Source of the DNA: Epilithonimonas tenax DSM 16811
GTDB lineage: Bacteria; Bacteroidota; Bacteroidia; Flavobacteriales; Weeksellaceae
Direction: 5' to 3'
Assembly (NCBI RefSeq): GCF_000428485.1
Contig: NZ_AUAA01000008.1
Span: 59,232 to 123,231, forward strand
DNA length: 64,000 nt
The position numbers and the translations under genes are program-made. The notes beneath the pieces are model-generated. The model did no database searches. It had not been told where the DNA came from and saw only the letters and a program-made list of their open reading frames with translations. Positions 18,285-27,249 of this stretch are shown here, piece by piece (the stretch's first letter is position 1; each line of letters starts with the position of its first letter).

Positions 18285-19031
18285 ATGATAAGAACGATAA
18301 TCATCGAAGACGAAAAACCGGCAGTCAGACGACTTGAGAAATTATTGGGTTTGTTTTCTGATTTAGAAGTAGTTGCGAGCCTCAATTCTGTGGAGGAATC
18401 AGTCGATTGGTTTCAAGAAAATGAACATCCGCAACTGATTTTTTCGGACATCGTTCTTGGTGACGGATTGTCATTTGATATTTTTGATAAAGTTGCTACC
18501 AAGGCATTTATCATTTATACCACCGCTTTTGACCAATATACTTTGAAAGCCTTCAAGCTCAATAGCATCGATTACCTTTTGAAACCAATCGAAGCGGAAG
18601 ATCTGGCAAAGGCGATAGAAAAATTCAAATCGTTCTTACCCGAACAAGGTGCTGTCAACTCGCAGGAAATCAGACAAATCGTTAAAAAAGAACAAGCAAC
18701 ACTTTCCCGGATTTTGGTGAAAATAGGGTATAATCTGAAAGTCGTTTCCATCAATGAGGTCAGCTGTTTCTACAGTGAGAATAAGATCGTCTATCTGCAA
18801 ACCAAGGAAAGGAATTTCCCAACAGATTTTACGCTAGACGAACTGGAAAATGTCTTGGAAGAGAGCAAATTTTTCCGTGTCAACAGACAATTCATCATCA
18901 GCTCAGATTACATCAAAAACATTCACACTTCGCCCAATTATAAAGTTGATTTGGAATTCCAGCCGGATGAAGAAATTACGGTGAGTAGGGATAGAGTGAA
19001 GGATTTTAAGGATTGGCTGGCTGGAAACTAA
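18285..19031 (+). CDS. LytTR-family response regulator
   Basis: A 248-residue regulator. The receiver domain (1-120) has the acidic pocket EDE (8-10), phosphoacceptor D55 in IFSDIVLGD, and K99 in YLLKPIEAEDL. The LytTR DNA-binding domain is at about 140-246 with the typical FFRVNRQFIIS motif near 204. It should be the partner of the LytS-type kinase at the head of the cluster. A strong terminator follows within 6 bases. Confidence 0.94.
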   Translation: MIRTIIIEDEKPAVRRLEKLLGLFSDLEVVASLNSVEESVDWFQENEHPQLIFSDIVLGDGLSFDIFDKVATKAFIIYTTAFDQYTLKAFKLNSIDYLLKPIEAEDLAKAIEKFKSFLPEQGAVNSQEIRQIVKKEQATLSRILVKIGYNLKVVSINEVSCFYSENKIVYLQTKERNFPTDFTLDELENVLEESKFFRVNRQFIISSDYIKNIHTSPNYKVDLEFQPDEEITVSRDRVKDFKDWLAGN

Positions 19032-19036
19032 AACAA

Positions 19037-19069
19037 AACAGGCTTTACGAAATCTTCGCAAAGCCTGTT
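19037..19069. terminator. Bidirectional terminator between lytTR and mnmA
   Basis: A 10-bp perfect stem AACAGGCTTT/AAAGCCTGTT (19037-19046 with 19060-19069) and a 13-base loop between two convergent genes. No long T-run follows on the plus strand. Confidence 0.75.
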
Positions 19070-19093
19070 CATTTATTTAATTTCAGTTTATTT

Positions 19094-20281
19094 TTAAGCA
19101 ATCACGCCGCTTCCAATCAATTCATCCTCCAAATACCAAGCCGCAAATTGCCCTTCAGCAATCGCAGACTGCGGGTTTTCAAACTCCATATAAAATCCAC
19201 TTTCAAATTGATGAATCGTAGCTTTTTCCAAAGTTTGTCTGTAACGGATTCTCGCCATCACTTCCATAGATTCGCCGTTTTTCAATCTCAAATCCTCACG
19301 AACCCAATGTAGTTCAGCATTTTCAATTTTCAAAGCTTTGCGGAAAAGTCCAGGGAAATGTTTGCCTTCGCCCACAAAAATAATGTTGTTTTCCATCTCT
19401 CTGCAAATGATGAAACAAGATTCCTTGTGACCACCAATGCCCAAACCTTTACTCTGACCGATGGTGAAAAACTGCGCACCTTGGTGCTTACCAATCACTT
19501 TTCCGTCTTCTTTTTTATAATTGATTTTCGCAGAAAGATATTCCAGCTCTTCTAATTTTGAATTAAAAGTTGGCGTTTCTCTATGAAATTCTGCAAAGTC
19601 GTTGAAGATTTCTACAATTTCGCCTTCCTTGGGAACCAGTTGCTGCTGAAGAAAAGTGGGTAAACTCACTTTCCCGATGAAACAAAGTCCCTGAGAATCT
19701 TTCTTGTCTGCCGTTACCAAGCCGATTTCTTTAGCAATTTCCCGCACTTCCGGTTTCGTCAATTCCCCGATGGGGAACAACGCTTTCGACAATTGATCTT
19801 GGCTCAACTGACAGAGAAAATAACTTTGGTCTTTGTTGTTATCTTTCCCAGCCAACAGATGAAAAATTTCCTTTCCATTGTCGTCAACGGTAGAAGTCAC
19901 GCGCGCATAATGACCTGTTGCCACTTTCTCCGCACCAAGCGATAAAGCCGTTTTCATAAACACATCGAATTTCACTTCACGGTTGCAAAGCACATCCGGA
20001 TTTGGCGTTCTTCCTTTCTGATATTCGTCAAACATATAATCCACAATCCGCTCTTTGTAGAGCTCGCTCATATCAATGACCTGATAAGGAATTCCTAATT
20101 TTTGTGCAACAAGAAGCGCATCATTACTATCTTCGATCCACGGGCATTCATCTTCCAATGTGACGGATGCATCGTTCCAGTTTCGCATAAAAAGTGCGAT
20201 AACCTCGTGACCTTGCTGTTGCAAAAGATAAGCTGTCACGCTAGAATCTACGCCTCCGGAGAGGCCAACTACTATTTTCAT
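19094..20281 (-). CDS. mnmA: tRNA 2-thiouridylase
   Basis: A 395-residue enzyme that thiolates U34 of tRNAs for Lys, Glu and Gln. The PP-loop is GLSGGVDSS (6-14). The two catalytic cysteines are C99 in [12 protein letters not shown] and C200 in [10 protein letters not shown]. The central tRNA-binding domain and a C-terminal beta-barrel follow. Slightly longer than E. coli MnmA (368). A TATTTTTG -7 box lies on the minus strand at 20340-20333, with TTG 15 bases further upstream. Confidence 0.97.
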   Translation of the reverse strand: MKIVVGLSGGVDSSVTAYLLQQQGHEVIALFMRNWNDASVTLEDECPWIEDSNDALLVAQKLGIPYQVIDMSELYKERIVDYMFDEYQKGRTPNPDVLCNREVKFDVFMKTALSLGAEKVATGHYARVTSTVDDNGKEIFHLLAGKDNNKDQSYFLCQLSQDQLSKALFPIGELTKPEVREIAKEIGLVTADKKDSQGLCFIGKVSLPTFLQQQLVPKEGEIVEIFNDFAEFHRETPTFNSKLEELEYLSAKINYKKEDGKVIGKHQGAQFFTIGQSKGLGIGGHKESCFIICREMENNIIFVGEGKHFPGLFRKALKIENAELHWVREDLRLKNGESMEVMARIRYRQTLEKATIHQFESGFYMEFENPQSAIAEGQFAAWYLEDELIGSGVIA

Positions 20282-20332
20282 TTGATTTCAATTTTTACGA
20301 AACTCTTGACGGGAGTTCTTAGTTTGAGGATG

Positions 20333-20358
20333 CAAAAATACGGTTAAAAGTTTCGCAA
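20333..20358 (-). promoter_or_regulatory. Probable mnmA promoter
   Basis: Minus-strand TATTTTTG (20340-20333) fits TAnnTTTG. A TTG lies 15 bases upstream, a little closer than the usual 17-23. The start codon is 52 bases downstream. Confidence 0.4.
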
Positions 20359-20415
20359 AAAAACCATAATTTTAAACATTGATAAAAACGATTGTATCAA
20401 AGACAATAATTTTGG

Positions 20416-20505
20416 CAGCTAGATCCGTCCTCCGTTCCCGCTTTTTTCTTTTTTTTGAGAAAAAAGAAAAAGAGCTCCACTCAGGCCGGGCTGCGTGTCA
20501 TTCGA
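20416..20505 (-). repeat. Structured intergenic repeat, copy A
   Basis: Read on the minus strand it has an AGCCCGGCCTGAGTGGAG block, a hairpin made of T-rich and A-rich arms around CTCAA, then GCGGGAACGGAGGACGGAT. The blocks CCCG and CGGG can pair to close the structure. Copies B, C and D in this window share the same block order. It stands between mnmA and the beta-barrel protein gene, opposite in direction to the latter. Confidence 0.6.
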
Positions 20506-20534
20506 TTTTTTTTAAACTATAAAACACACTTATT

Positions 20535-21059
20535 ATGAAAAAAATGTTTAGTCTTTTCTTAGTTCCAATTAGCTTGCTTAGCTTTTCTCAAATAGCAATG
20601 AGTGCCGGCACTCCATCCAACCGCTGGACTTTCGGTGGCGGATTGGGTGTTGGTTTCGGGAGCAACAGTTACTTTAATCTTCAAGTTTCGCCGAGAGTGG
20701 GGTACAAGATCACAGATCAGTTGGAAGGCGGCCTTATAGGCAACGTGTCCTGGCAGACATCAGATTTTTACAAATCGACAATCTTTGGTGTGGGTCCGTT
20801 TATGAATTATTATTTTGCACGTTCTTTCTTTGTAGGCGCTCATCTTCAGCAATATTTCATCAGTTCCCAAGAAAAATTCACGGGTTACAAATTCAATACA
20901 GACGAGACTGCCCTATATTTGGGCGGCGGTTACATGCAGGCTTTGGGAAATCATGCGTTTGTGCAGTTTGGATTGATGTATAATGTTCTTTGGAAAGAGA
21001 ACAGCAGTATATTTGGTGCCGGATTTGTCCCAAGTGTTGGCTTTGTGGTGGGATTATAA
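20535..21059 (+). CDS. Small outer membrane beta-barrel protein
   Basis: A 174-residue protein with a signal peptide (MKKMFSLFLVPISLLSFSQ). The rest alternates polar and aromatic residues with glycines (FGGGLGVGFG, GVGPFMNYYF, YLGGGYMQALG) and ends in a hydrophobic strand, as in small 8-strand outer membrane barrels. No specific family or function was recognised. It is alone between a structured repeat and the clpC terminators. Confidence 0.7.
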   Translation: MKKMFSLFLVPISLLSFSQIAMSAGTPSNRWTFGGGLGVGFGSNSYFNLQVSPRVGYKITDQLEGGLIGNVSWQTSDFYKSTIFGVGPFMNYYFARSFFVGAHLQQYFISSQEKFTGYKFNTDETALYLGGGYMQALGNHAFVQFGLMYNVLWKENSSIFGAGFVPSVGFVVGL

Positions 21060-21066
21060 AAAAATA

Positions 21067-21118
21067 AAGCCCTCTATCAATCATCCTTGCTTGGCGTTCT
21101 GTAAGTTTTAGAGGGCTT
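21067..21118 (+). terminator. Stem-loop after the beta-barrel gene
   Basis: A 10-bp perfect stem AAGCCCTCTA/TAGAGGGCTT (21067-21076 with 21109-21118). The 32-base loop is long and the T-run is weak, so termination is probable rather than sure. Confidence 0.5.
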
Positions 21119-21148
21119 CATTAATATGTACAATCTGCCATAATGATA

Positions 21149-21175
21149 TAAAAAAGCCACCTTTTGGAGGTGGCC
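21149..21175 (-). terminator. Terminator of clpC
   Basis: On the minus strand a GCCACCT/AGGTGGC stem (21156-21162 with 21168-21174) is followed by six T. It lies 20 bases after the clpC stop codon. Confidence 0.85.
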
Positions 21176-21194
21176 TATATCGTTTTAAATATGA

Positions 21195-23717
21195 TTATTT
21201 GACAATCTGGTCTTCTTTAACAGTTTCTCCTTGCAAGCCATCTTTGGCTTCATTGATGCTTAGGACAACCGTTTCTCCCTCCGTGAATTGCTTATTAACC
21301 AGCATTTCTGCTAACAAATCTTCTATATACTTCTGGATGGCGCGTTTCAGCGGTCTCGCTCCAAAGTCTTTGTCCCAACCTTTTTCAGATATGAAATCTT
21401 TGGCATCCTCGCTCAATTCAACTTTATAGCCTAATTTATCCAATCTGCTGTACAATTTGGACAGTTCCAAATCGATGATCTTTTTGATATCCTGCTGTTG
21501 TAGAGAGTTAAAGATAATGATATCATCAATTCTGTTCAGAAATTCTGGGGCAAATGCCTTTTTCAAAGCGTTTTCGATGGTAGATCTTGCTCTTGCATCG
21601 GTATTGGTTTTCTTGGCATTGGTTCCGAATCCTACACCATCACCGAAGTCTTTTAGATCTCTGGTTCCGATATTGGAAGTCAAGATGATGATCGTATTTC
21701 TAAAATCAATTTTTCTTCCAAGAGAATCTGTGACAAATCCTTCGTCCAGAATCTGCAACAAAATGTTGAAAACATCTGGATGCGCTTTCTCAATCTCGTC
21801 AAGAAGAACGACTGCATAAGGTTTTCTTCTGACGGCTTCCGTCAATTGTCCACCTTCTTCATATCCAACATATCCTGGAGGCGCTCCAACCAATCTGGAA
21901 ACCGCAAATTTCTCCATATACTCACTCATATCAATTCTGATCAGAGCTTCGTCCGAGTCGAATAATTCGCGCGCCATGACTTTCGCCAATTCTGTTTTAC
22001 CAACACCGGTAGTTCCAAGGAAGATGAATGTTCCGATTGGTCTGTTCGGATCTTTAAGGCCTGCTCTGTTTCTTTGGATGGCTTTTACCACTTTTTTCAC
22101 AGCGTCTTCCTGGCCTATTACCTTTCCGTTCAGTTTATCATCCATTTGGGCCAGTTTGTCTAGCTCGTTTTTACCTACTTTGGTCACCGGAACGCCACTC
22201 ATCATAGAAACCACTTCCGCAACACTTTCTTCTGTTACTTCTTCTTTTTTCTCTTTGACATCTTTGTCCCACTGTTCTTGGGCGAGATTCAGTTCGATCT
22301 GAAGTCTTTCTTCCTCATCTTTCAGTTTTCTGGCTTCGAGGTAATCTTGTGCTTTTACCGCTTGCTGCTTCAATTCCTTCACTTCTTCGATTCTTTCTTC
22401 GTGCTCGATGATTTCGGAAGGAACTTTCATATTCTTGATATAAACTCTTGATCCTGCTTCATCCATTGCATCAATGGCTTTGTCTGGAAGGAATCTGTCT
22501 GTGATGTATCTTGCCGTTAAGTTGACACACGCGGTGATCGCTTCATCTGTGTAATGAACGTTGTGGTGGTCCTCGTATTTATCTTTGATCTGGTGAAGGA
22601 TCTGGATTGTTTCGTCAACCGTAGTTGGTTCTACCATCACCTTTTGGAAACGACGTTCCAAAGCGCCATCTTTCTCGATGTACTGTCTGTACTCGTCTAG
22701 CGTCGTAGCACCAATACATTGGATCTCGCCTCTTGCCAATGCCGGTTTGAACATGTTGGAAGCGTCCAAACTTCCTGTAGAACTTCCCGCTCCAACGATG
22801 GTGTGTAACTCATCGATGAAAAGGATGACATCACGGTTTTTCTCCAGTTCTGTCATGATCGCTTTCATTCTTTCTTCAAATTGTCCACGGTATTTGGTTC
22901 CCGCAACCAAACTTGCAAGATCCAGAGTGATTACTCTTTTACCATAAAGAACTCTCGACACTTTTTTCTGCTGAATTCTCAAAGCCAGACCTTCTGCAAT
23001 GGCGGATTTACCAACACCTGGTTCACCTATCAAAAGGGGGTTGTTTTTCTTTCTTCTTGATAAGATCTGAGAAACCCTTTCGATCTCTTTTTCACGACCG
23101 ATAACGGGATCTAGTTTTCCATCTCTTGCGAGAGAAGTAAGATCACGGCCGAAGTTATCCAAGGTTGGGGTTTTACTTTTCTGAGCACCCAGATTTCCGG
23201 TCGGCTTTTTCATTTGGCTGTACGGCTCTTCTTTTTCCTCATCATCATCGTAAGCACTATTTTGTGGCAGCTGATCTGTATTTTTCAGCATGGTTCTGTA
23301 CTCTTTCTGCACAGCGTCATAATCAATATCATAAGCCTGAAGAATGTTAGCCGTCGGATCTTCCTGTTTGTAAAGAACACCTAGTAAAAGGTGCACCGTA
23401 TTGATATCAGAAGATTGGTATTGTCGGCATTCTAGTTCGGACCTTTTCACGGCTTGATCTGCCATTTTTGTGAAAGAAATACTGCCCATATTCGCGGTAA
23501 ACGGATTTGAGTTTACAGAGCTCAGGCTTTCTATTTTTCTCTTTATCTGGGTAAGATCCGCACTTAGACTTTCGAGGATCTCTTTTGCAGAATTTTCAGT
23601 TTTGATGATTCCTAAAAGGAAATGTTCAGTATTCAGAAATTCACTCTGCAAACGCCTTGCTTCATTTTTGCTTTGTTTGAACACGCGGTTCAAACCGTCT
23701 GAAAATTTATAATCCAT
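21195..23717 (-). CDS. clpC: ClpC-type AAA+ unfoldase of Clp protease
   Basis: An 840-residue double AAA+ ATPase that unfolds proteins for the ClpP protease. The N-domain (1-145) has two Clp_N repeats. Walker A1 is GEPGVGKS (231-238) and Walker B1 is VILFIDE (297-303). A middle UVR-like coiled segment is near 435-485, which marks ClpC rather than ClpA. Walker A2 is GTTGVGKT (568-575). A linker of acidic residues (157-170) joins the N-domain. No ctsR or mcsA/B genes are beside it, so control is not of the Bacillus kind. ClpP is not in the window. Confidence 0.96.
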   Translation of the reverse strand: MDYKFSDGLNRVFKQSKNEARRLQSEFLNTEHFLLGIIKTENSAKEILESLSADLTQIKRKIESLSSVNSNPFTANMGSISFTKMADQAVKRSELECRQYQSSDINTVHLLLGVLYKQEDPTANILQAYDIDYDAVQKEYRTMLKNTDQLPQNSAYDDDEEKEEPYSQMKKPTGNLGAQKSKTPTLDNFGRDLTSLARDGKLDPVIGREKEIERVSQILSRRKKNNPLLIGEPGVGKSAIAEGLALRIQQKKVSRVLYGKRVITLDLASLVAGTKYRGQFEERMKAIMTELEKNRDVILFIDELHTIVGAGSSTGSLDASNMFKPALARGEIQCIGATTLDEYRQYIEKDGALERRFQKVMVEPTTVDETIQILHQIKDKYEDHHNVHYTDEAITACVNLTARYITDRFLPDKAIDAMDEAGSRVYIKNMKVPSEIIEHEERIEEVKELKQQAVKAQDYLEARKLKDEEERLQIELNLAQEQWDKDVKEKKEEVTEESVAEVVSMMSGVPVTKVGKNELDKLAQMDDKLNGKVIGQEDAVKKVVKAIQRNRAGLKDPNRPIGTFIFLGTTGVGKTELAKVMARELFDSDEALIRIDMSEYMEKFAVSRLVGAPPGYVGYEEGGQLTEAVRRKPYAVVLLDEIEKAHPDVFNILLQILDEGFVTDSLGRKIDFRNTIIILTSNIGTRDLKDFGDGVGFGTNAKKTNTDARARSTIENALKKAFAPEFLNRIDDIIIFNSLQQQDIKKIIDLELSKLYSRLDKLGYKVELSEDAKDFISEKGWDKDFGARPLKRAIQKYIEDLLAEMLVNKQFTEGETVVLSINEAKDGLQGETVKEDQIVK

Positions 23718-23881
23718 AATTAAAAATTATACACTAAGTTATGTTTTTTATGATAAATCCTACAATTAATTATTGTAAAATTTAAATATTTGTTTGCAAA
23801 TAGATTGCCATCAAAAAAAACGGACTTTATGACTTGATTTTTTATAAAATTGTTTAGGTTTGTAATTCTTAAAAAGTGCTC

Positions 23882-24097
23882 ATGAATAATTGGTCAGAAT
23901 ATGTAGGTTACTTGGCTTCTGTTTTCGTGGTAGTTAGCTTTCTCCTGAAAGATATCAAAACGATAAGAACCATTAATTTATTGGGCTGTATTTGTTTCGT
24001 GATCTACGGAATATACAGCGGAATGCTTTGGCCAATCATCATTCCCAATGCAGTTCTTACTTTGATTCAACTTTATAATATTTTAAAAAAGACTTAG
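23882..24097 (+). CDS. Small YgjV-like membrane protein
   Basis: A 71-residue protein from the ATG at 23882; a GTG two codons upstream is less likely. Three short hydrophobic segments (about 6-22, 30-46, 49-64) with SVFVVVSFLLKDIKTIRTINLLGC resemble one repeat of YgjV-type inner membrane proteins. Function unknown. The stop codon is followed at once by the start of the glycosyltransferase gene (TAGATG), so the two are cotranslated. Confidence 0.65.
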   Translation: MNNWSEYVGYLASVFVVVSFLLKDIKTIRTINLLGCICFVIYGIYSGMLWPIIIPNAVLTLIQLYNILKKT

Positions 24098-25204
24098 ATG
24101 AAAGTGATCGTAAGTGTTTTCAACAATCTATATACCGACCAGCGTGTGGAGAAGGTGTGTAAAACGCTTTACGATAATGGATACGAACCTATTCTAATTG
24201 GTTGCAATTGGCTTGGAGCACCAGAAATGGAACGGCCTTATGCTTTTTTCAGGATTGATTTAAAATCGAAAATTTTAAGGTTAGCTTATATAGAATTCCA
24301 GAGAAAACTCTACCAAGAACTCATAAAACGTGCTGACAATAAGACCATTTTATTAGCCAATGATTTGGAAACGCTTATGCCAAATTATCTGATTTCTAGG
24401 AAACGCAACATCCCGATTATCTTTGACAGCCACGAGATTTTTACAGAAATGCCAACCATCCAGGGCCGTTGGGTAAAACACGTTTGGAAAAAAATCGAAA
24501 AGACTTTTGTCCCGAAAATCAAACGAATGATAACGGCAAGTCATTCTTACGCCAACTGGTTTGTTAAGGAATATGACATCAATAAGCCTTTGGTAATTAG
24601 TAATTTACCAAGGAAAATTGAATTCACTGGAGCCAAAGAAAATTCAAAAAAAATAATTCTTTACCAAGGGTGGCTCAACTATTCCCGAGGCATTGATAAA
24701 GCCATCCTGGCCATGGAATTGATAGATAATGCGGAGCTTTGGATTGCTGGCGGCGGCCCTTTGGAAGCAGAATTCTGCACTTTGGCAAAGCAGTCAGGAG
24801 TGGAGGGAAAGATCAAATTCCTTGGAAAACTATCGCCACAAAACCTTCGTGAGATCACACCAAAAGCAGATGTGGGATTGAGTATCGAAGAGAACAATGG
24901 ACTCAGTTACTATTATTCTTTACCAAATAAAATTTCGGATTACATCCAGTCAAGAGTGCCTGTTGTGGTTTCCAATTTCCCTGAGATGACAAATATTATC
25001 AATTCTTTTGGAGTAGGAGAGATCATAGAAAATCATTCACCACAGCATCTTGCAGAGAAAATAAATCTGGTGTTGGCCAATGGCAAAGCCTTCTATCTTC
25101 ACAACCTGAATGTGGCTTCTGATGAGCTCTGTTGGGAAAACGAAGAAGATAAGATCCTGAAACTTTTCAGCGATTCCAGAAAAGAATTAGAGCACAACCA
25201 TTAA
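24098..25204 (+). CDS. Glycosyltransferase family 4
   Basis: A 368-residue GT-B fold enzyme. The N-terminal half has FNNLYTDQRVEKVCKTLYDNG and the conserved FDSHEIFTE (about 110-118). The donor site in the C-terminal half includes ILYQGWLNYSRGID, GGGPLEAE and the E-x7-E-like segment IEENNGLSYYYSLPNKISDY. Acceptor and donor sugars cannot be told. It follows the small YgjV-like protein without a gap; no polysaccharide cluster surrounds it. Confidence 0.9.
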   Translation: MKVIVSVFNNLYTDQRVEKVCKTLYDNGYEPILIGCNWLGAPEMERPYAFFRIDLKSKILRLAYIEFQRKLYQELIKRADNKTILLANDLETLMPNYLISRKRNIPIIFDSHEIFTEMPTIQGRWVKHVWKKIEKTFVPKIKRMITASHSYANWFVKEYDINKPLVISNLPRKIEFTGAKENSKKIILYQGWLNYSRGIDKAILAMELIDNAELWIAGGGPLEAEFCTLAKQSGVEGKIKFLGKLSPQNLREITPKADVGLSIEENNGLSYYYSLPNKISDYIQSRVPVVVSNFPEMTNIINSFGVGEIIENHSPQHLAEKINLVLANGKAFYLHNLNVASDELCWENEEDKILKLFSDSRKELEHNH

Positions 25205-25266
25205 CCTTTTGGTTTTTATTGCATCTAAAAGGTGCATCATTCTGGATGTATTAACTTGATAAAATT

Positions 25267-25788
25267 ATGAAAATGAAATCCTTAGTATTAATATTCAGTA
25301 TCGCTTTGCTGACGATCAGTTGCGGAAGTCAAACTTATTTAGATCCAACAAGCTTGAGCTCTGTGGTTCAAAACAAAGAATTTGATTTCAATGCAACCAA
25401 AGCTTTTCCAACCAACTATGATGTCATCAATGTGATGAACTCGATGCCGGGTTCTACCGGGACTCGGATTTTGAATCTTGATCCAGGCAATGGTTTTAAT
25501 TTAAAAAAAGATTTGTTTAGCGTATCCTTACCTTATTTTGGAAGAGCTTTCAATGCAAGTCCTGGTGATGCAAATAATGGCGGAATCAGATTTGAGTCTA
25601 AAGAATTCACGGTCAAACAAGCCTCCACAAAAAAAGGAAATACACTTTTTGTGATCGCGCCAAGAGACCAACGAGAGAATTATGTTTTCAATCTGGAGGT
25701 TTTCAAAAATGGAAGTGCTTTTCTATCTGTGAATTCAAATAACAGACAGCCCATCAGTTTTGATGGCCATCTTTCAGCTGCGAAATAA
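25267..25788 (+). CDS. DUF4251 lipoprotein
   Basis: A 173-residue lipoprotein with a lipobox TISC (Cys18). The mature part has the DUF4251 layout: NKEFDFNATKAFPTNYDV, then LPYFGRAFNASPGDANNGGIRFESKEF, and a C-terminal beta-rich FNLEVFKNGSAFLSVNSNNR. DUF4251 proteins are periplasmic or surface lipoproteins of Bacteroidota with no known role. The stop codon abuts the end of the convergent meaB gene. Confidence 0.85.
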   Translation: MKMKSLVLIFSIALLTISCGSQTYLDPTSLSSVVQNKEFDFNATKAFPTNYDVINVMNSMPGSTGTRILNLDPGNGFNLKKDLFSVSLPYFGRAFNASPGDANNGGIRFESKEFTVKQASTKKGNTLFVIAPRDQRENYVFNLEVFKNGSAFLSVNSNNRQPISFDGHLSAAK

Positions 25789-26772
25789 TTAATCAAATAA
25801 CTTCTTGACAAATTCCCGGGCTTCAGAACTGGAATTTGAGTTGAGATCCCATGAGTTTTTCTTGTGTTCCAAGTATAAATTTTCTAAGGAATGATCCCGT
25901 TTTGCTTTCTCTAGAATATACTCCTTGACCCAAAATTCGAATCTCTTTTCGGCCTGATCTTTCCGGTCTTCTTGGAAAGTTCCATTCTTCTTTTTAAGTG
26001 AAATGAAACTTTCTATCTTTTCGAAAGTGTCTGTCAGGCCTTCATTCTCTAAGGCTGAACCTAATATGATGGGGACTCTCCAGCCTTTTTCTTTGGCCGT
26101 GATCAATTGCAACGCTCTTGATAATTCGGTTTTCGTGAGTTTGGCTTTGGATAGATTTTCGGAATTGACTTTATTAATGAAAATCAGATCTGCCATTTCC
26201 ATTATACCACGTTTGATCCCTTGCAGTTCATCGCCGCCGCCAATTATTTTCAGAAAAAGAAAAACATCGGTAATATCATTGACCAGAGTCTCACTTTGCC
26301 CAACCCCGACGGTTTCTATCAGAATATAGTCGTAACCTGCCGCTTCGCAAATTAATAAGCTTTCATAAGTCGTGTTCGCAATGCCACCAAGAAAGCCGGA
26401 ACTGGGACTTGGGCGGATAAAAGCATTGGGATCTTTTGCCAATTCTTCCATTCTGGTTTTGTCGCCAAGAATACTTCCTTTGTTGATAGACGAGCTTGGA
26501 TCAACAGCCAAAACTGCGACTTTTTTTCCTTTTTCGATCGCCATTTTTCCAAAAGATTCTATAAAAGTAGATTTTCCAGCGCCGGGAACGCCCGTAATTC
26601 CAATTCTGACAGATTTTCCGGTAAAAGGAATAATGCGTTTCAAAAGTTGATCCGCAAGGTCCCGATGTTCAGATTTCTTACTTTCAATCAGGGTAATGGC
26701 CTTGCCAAGGATCCTTTTGTCAGACGCTTTGATCCCTGCGATGTAATCATCGATACCGAATTGCTTTGCCAT
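25789..26772 (-). CDS. meaB: MeaB, methylmalonyl-CoA mutase chaperone GTPase
   Basis: A 327-residue G3E-family GTPase that gates cobalamin loading of methylmalonyl-CoA mutase and protects the enzyme from inactivation. Walker A is GVPGAGKS (61-68). DPSSS, TVGVGQSE and the base-recognition motif INKVN are the other G motifs. A C-terminal dimerisation arm follows. The mutase gene lies 480 bases downstream on the same strand side of a small plus-strand cytochrome gene, so the two are linked but not in one transcript. Confidence 0.95.
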   Translation of the reverse strand: MAKQFGIDDYIAGIKASDKRILGKAITLIESKKSEHRDLADQLLKRIIPFTGKSVRIGITGVPGAGKSTFIESFGKMAIEKGKKVAVLAVDPSSSINKGSILGDKTRMEELAKDPNAFIRPSPSSGFLGGIANTTYESLLICEAAGYDYILIETVGVGQSETLVNDITDVFLFLKIIGGGDELQGIKRGIMEMADLIFINKVNSENLSKAKLTKTELSRALQLITAKEKGWRVPIILGSALENEGLTDTFEKIESFISLKKKNGTFQEDRKDQAEKRFEFWVKEYILEKAKRDHSLENLYLEHKKNSWDLNSNSSSEAREFVKKLFD

Positions 26773-26855
26773 ATTTGGAATTGTTACAAATTAGAACCTG
26801 TTGCACGAAGCTGTTTCAAATTAATTATTTTTGATGAGAATCAAATTCAAAAATA

Positions 26856-27170
26856 ATGAAAAAATACATATATAGTCTGTTTCTTCTTGGTGTGATCGTC
26901 TATTCTTGCAAAACTCAGCAAGCAACTCCTGCTACAGTATCGACTGAAACTTCTGCTCCAATGGCAAATCTTAGCAAAGAAGAAATGCTTAAAAAAGGAG
27001 AAGATCTATTTAATTTAAAATGTGGAAGATGCCACGGATTGCCTTCACCTTCACAGTTCACGATAGCAGACTGGCAGCCGATTATGGCAGCAATGGCACC
27101 TAAAGCAAAATTAAATGCGGACGAAACCAATTGGGTTTTGGCTTACGTGAATGCGAATGCGAAGAAATAA
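26856..27170 (+). CDS. Small c-type cytochrome lipoprotein
   Basis: A 104-residue lipoprotein with lipobox VYSC (Cys18). One haem motif CGRCH occupies 56-60. A distal methionine ligand is likely among the two in PIMAAMAPKA (about 76-85). A 35-residue threonine/serine/alanine linker separates the lipid anchor from the domain. It would carry electrons in the periplasm at the membrane surface. The redox partner is not evident from the neighbours, which belong to propionate metabolism and point the other way. Confidence 0.85.
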   Translation: MKKYIYSLFLLGVIVYSCKTQQATPATVSTETSAPMANLSKEEMLKKGEDLFNLKCGRCHGLPSPSQFTIADWQPIMAAMAPKAKLNADETNWVLAYVNANAKK

Positions 27171-27249
27171 CTATTCTTCTTTAACAATAAGGTCCTGGGA
27201 ATTTTATTTTTTAATTATTTTTAAACACACTCAAAAGCTTAGTTTTAAA

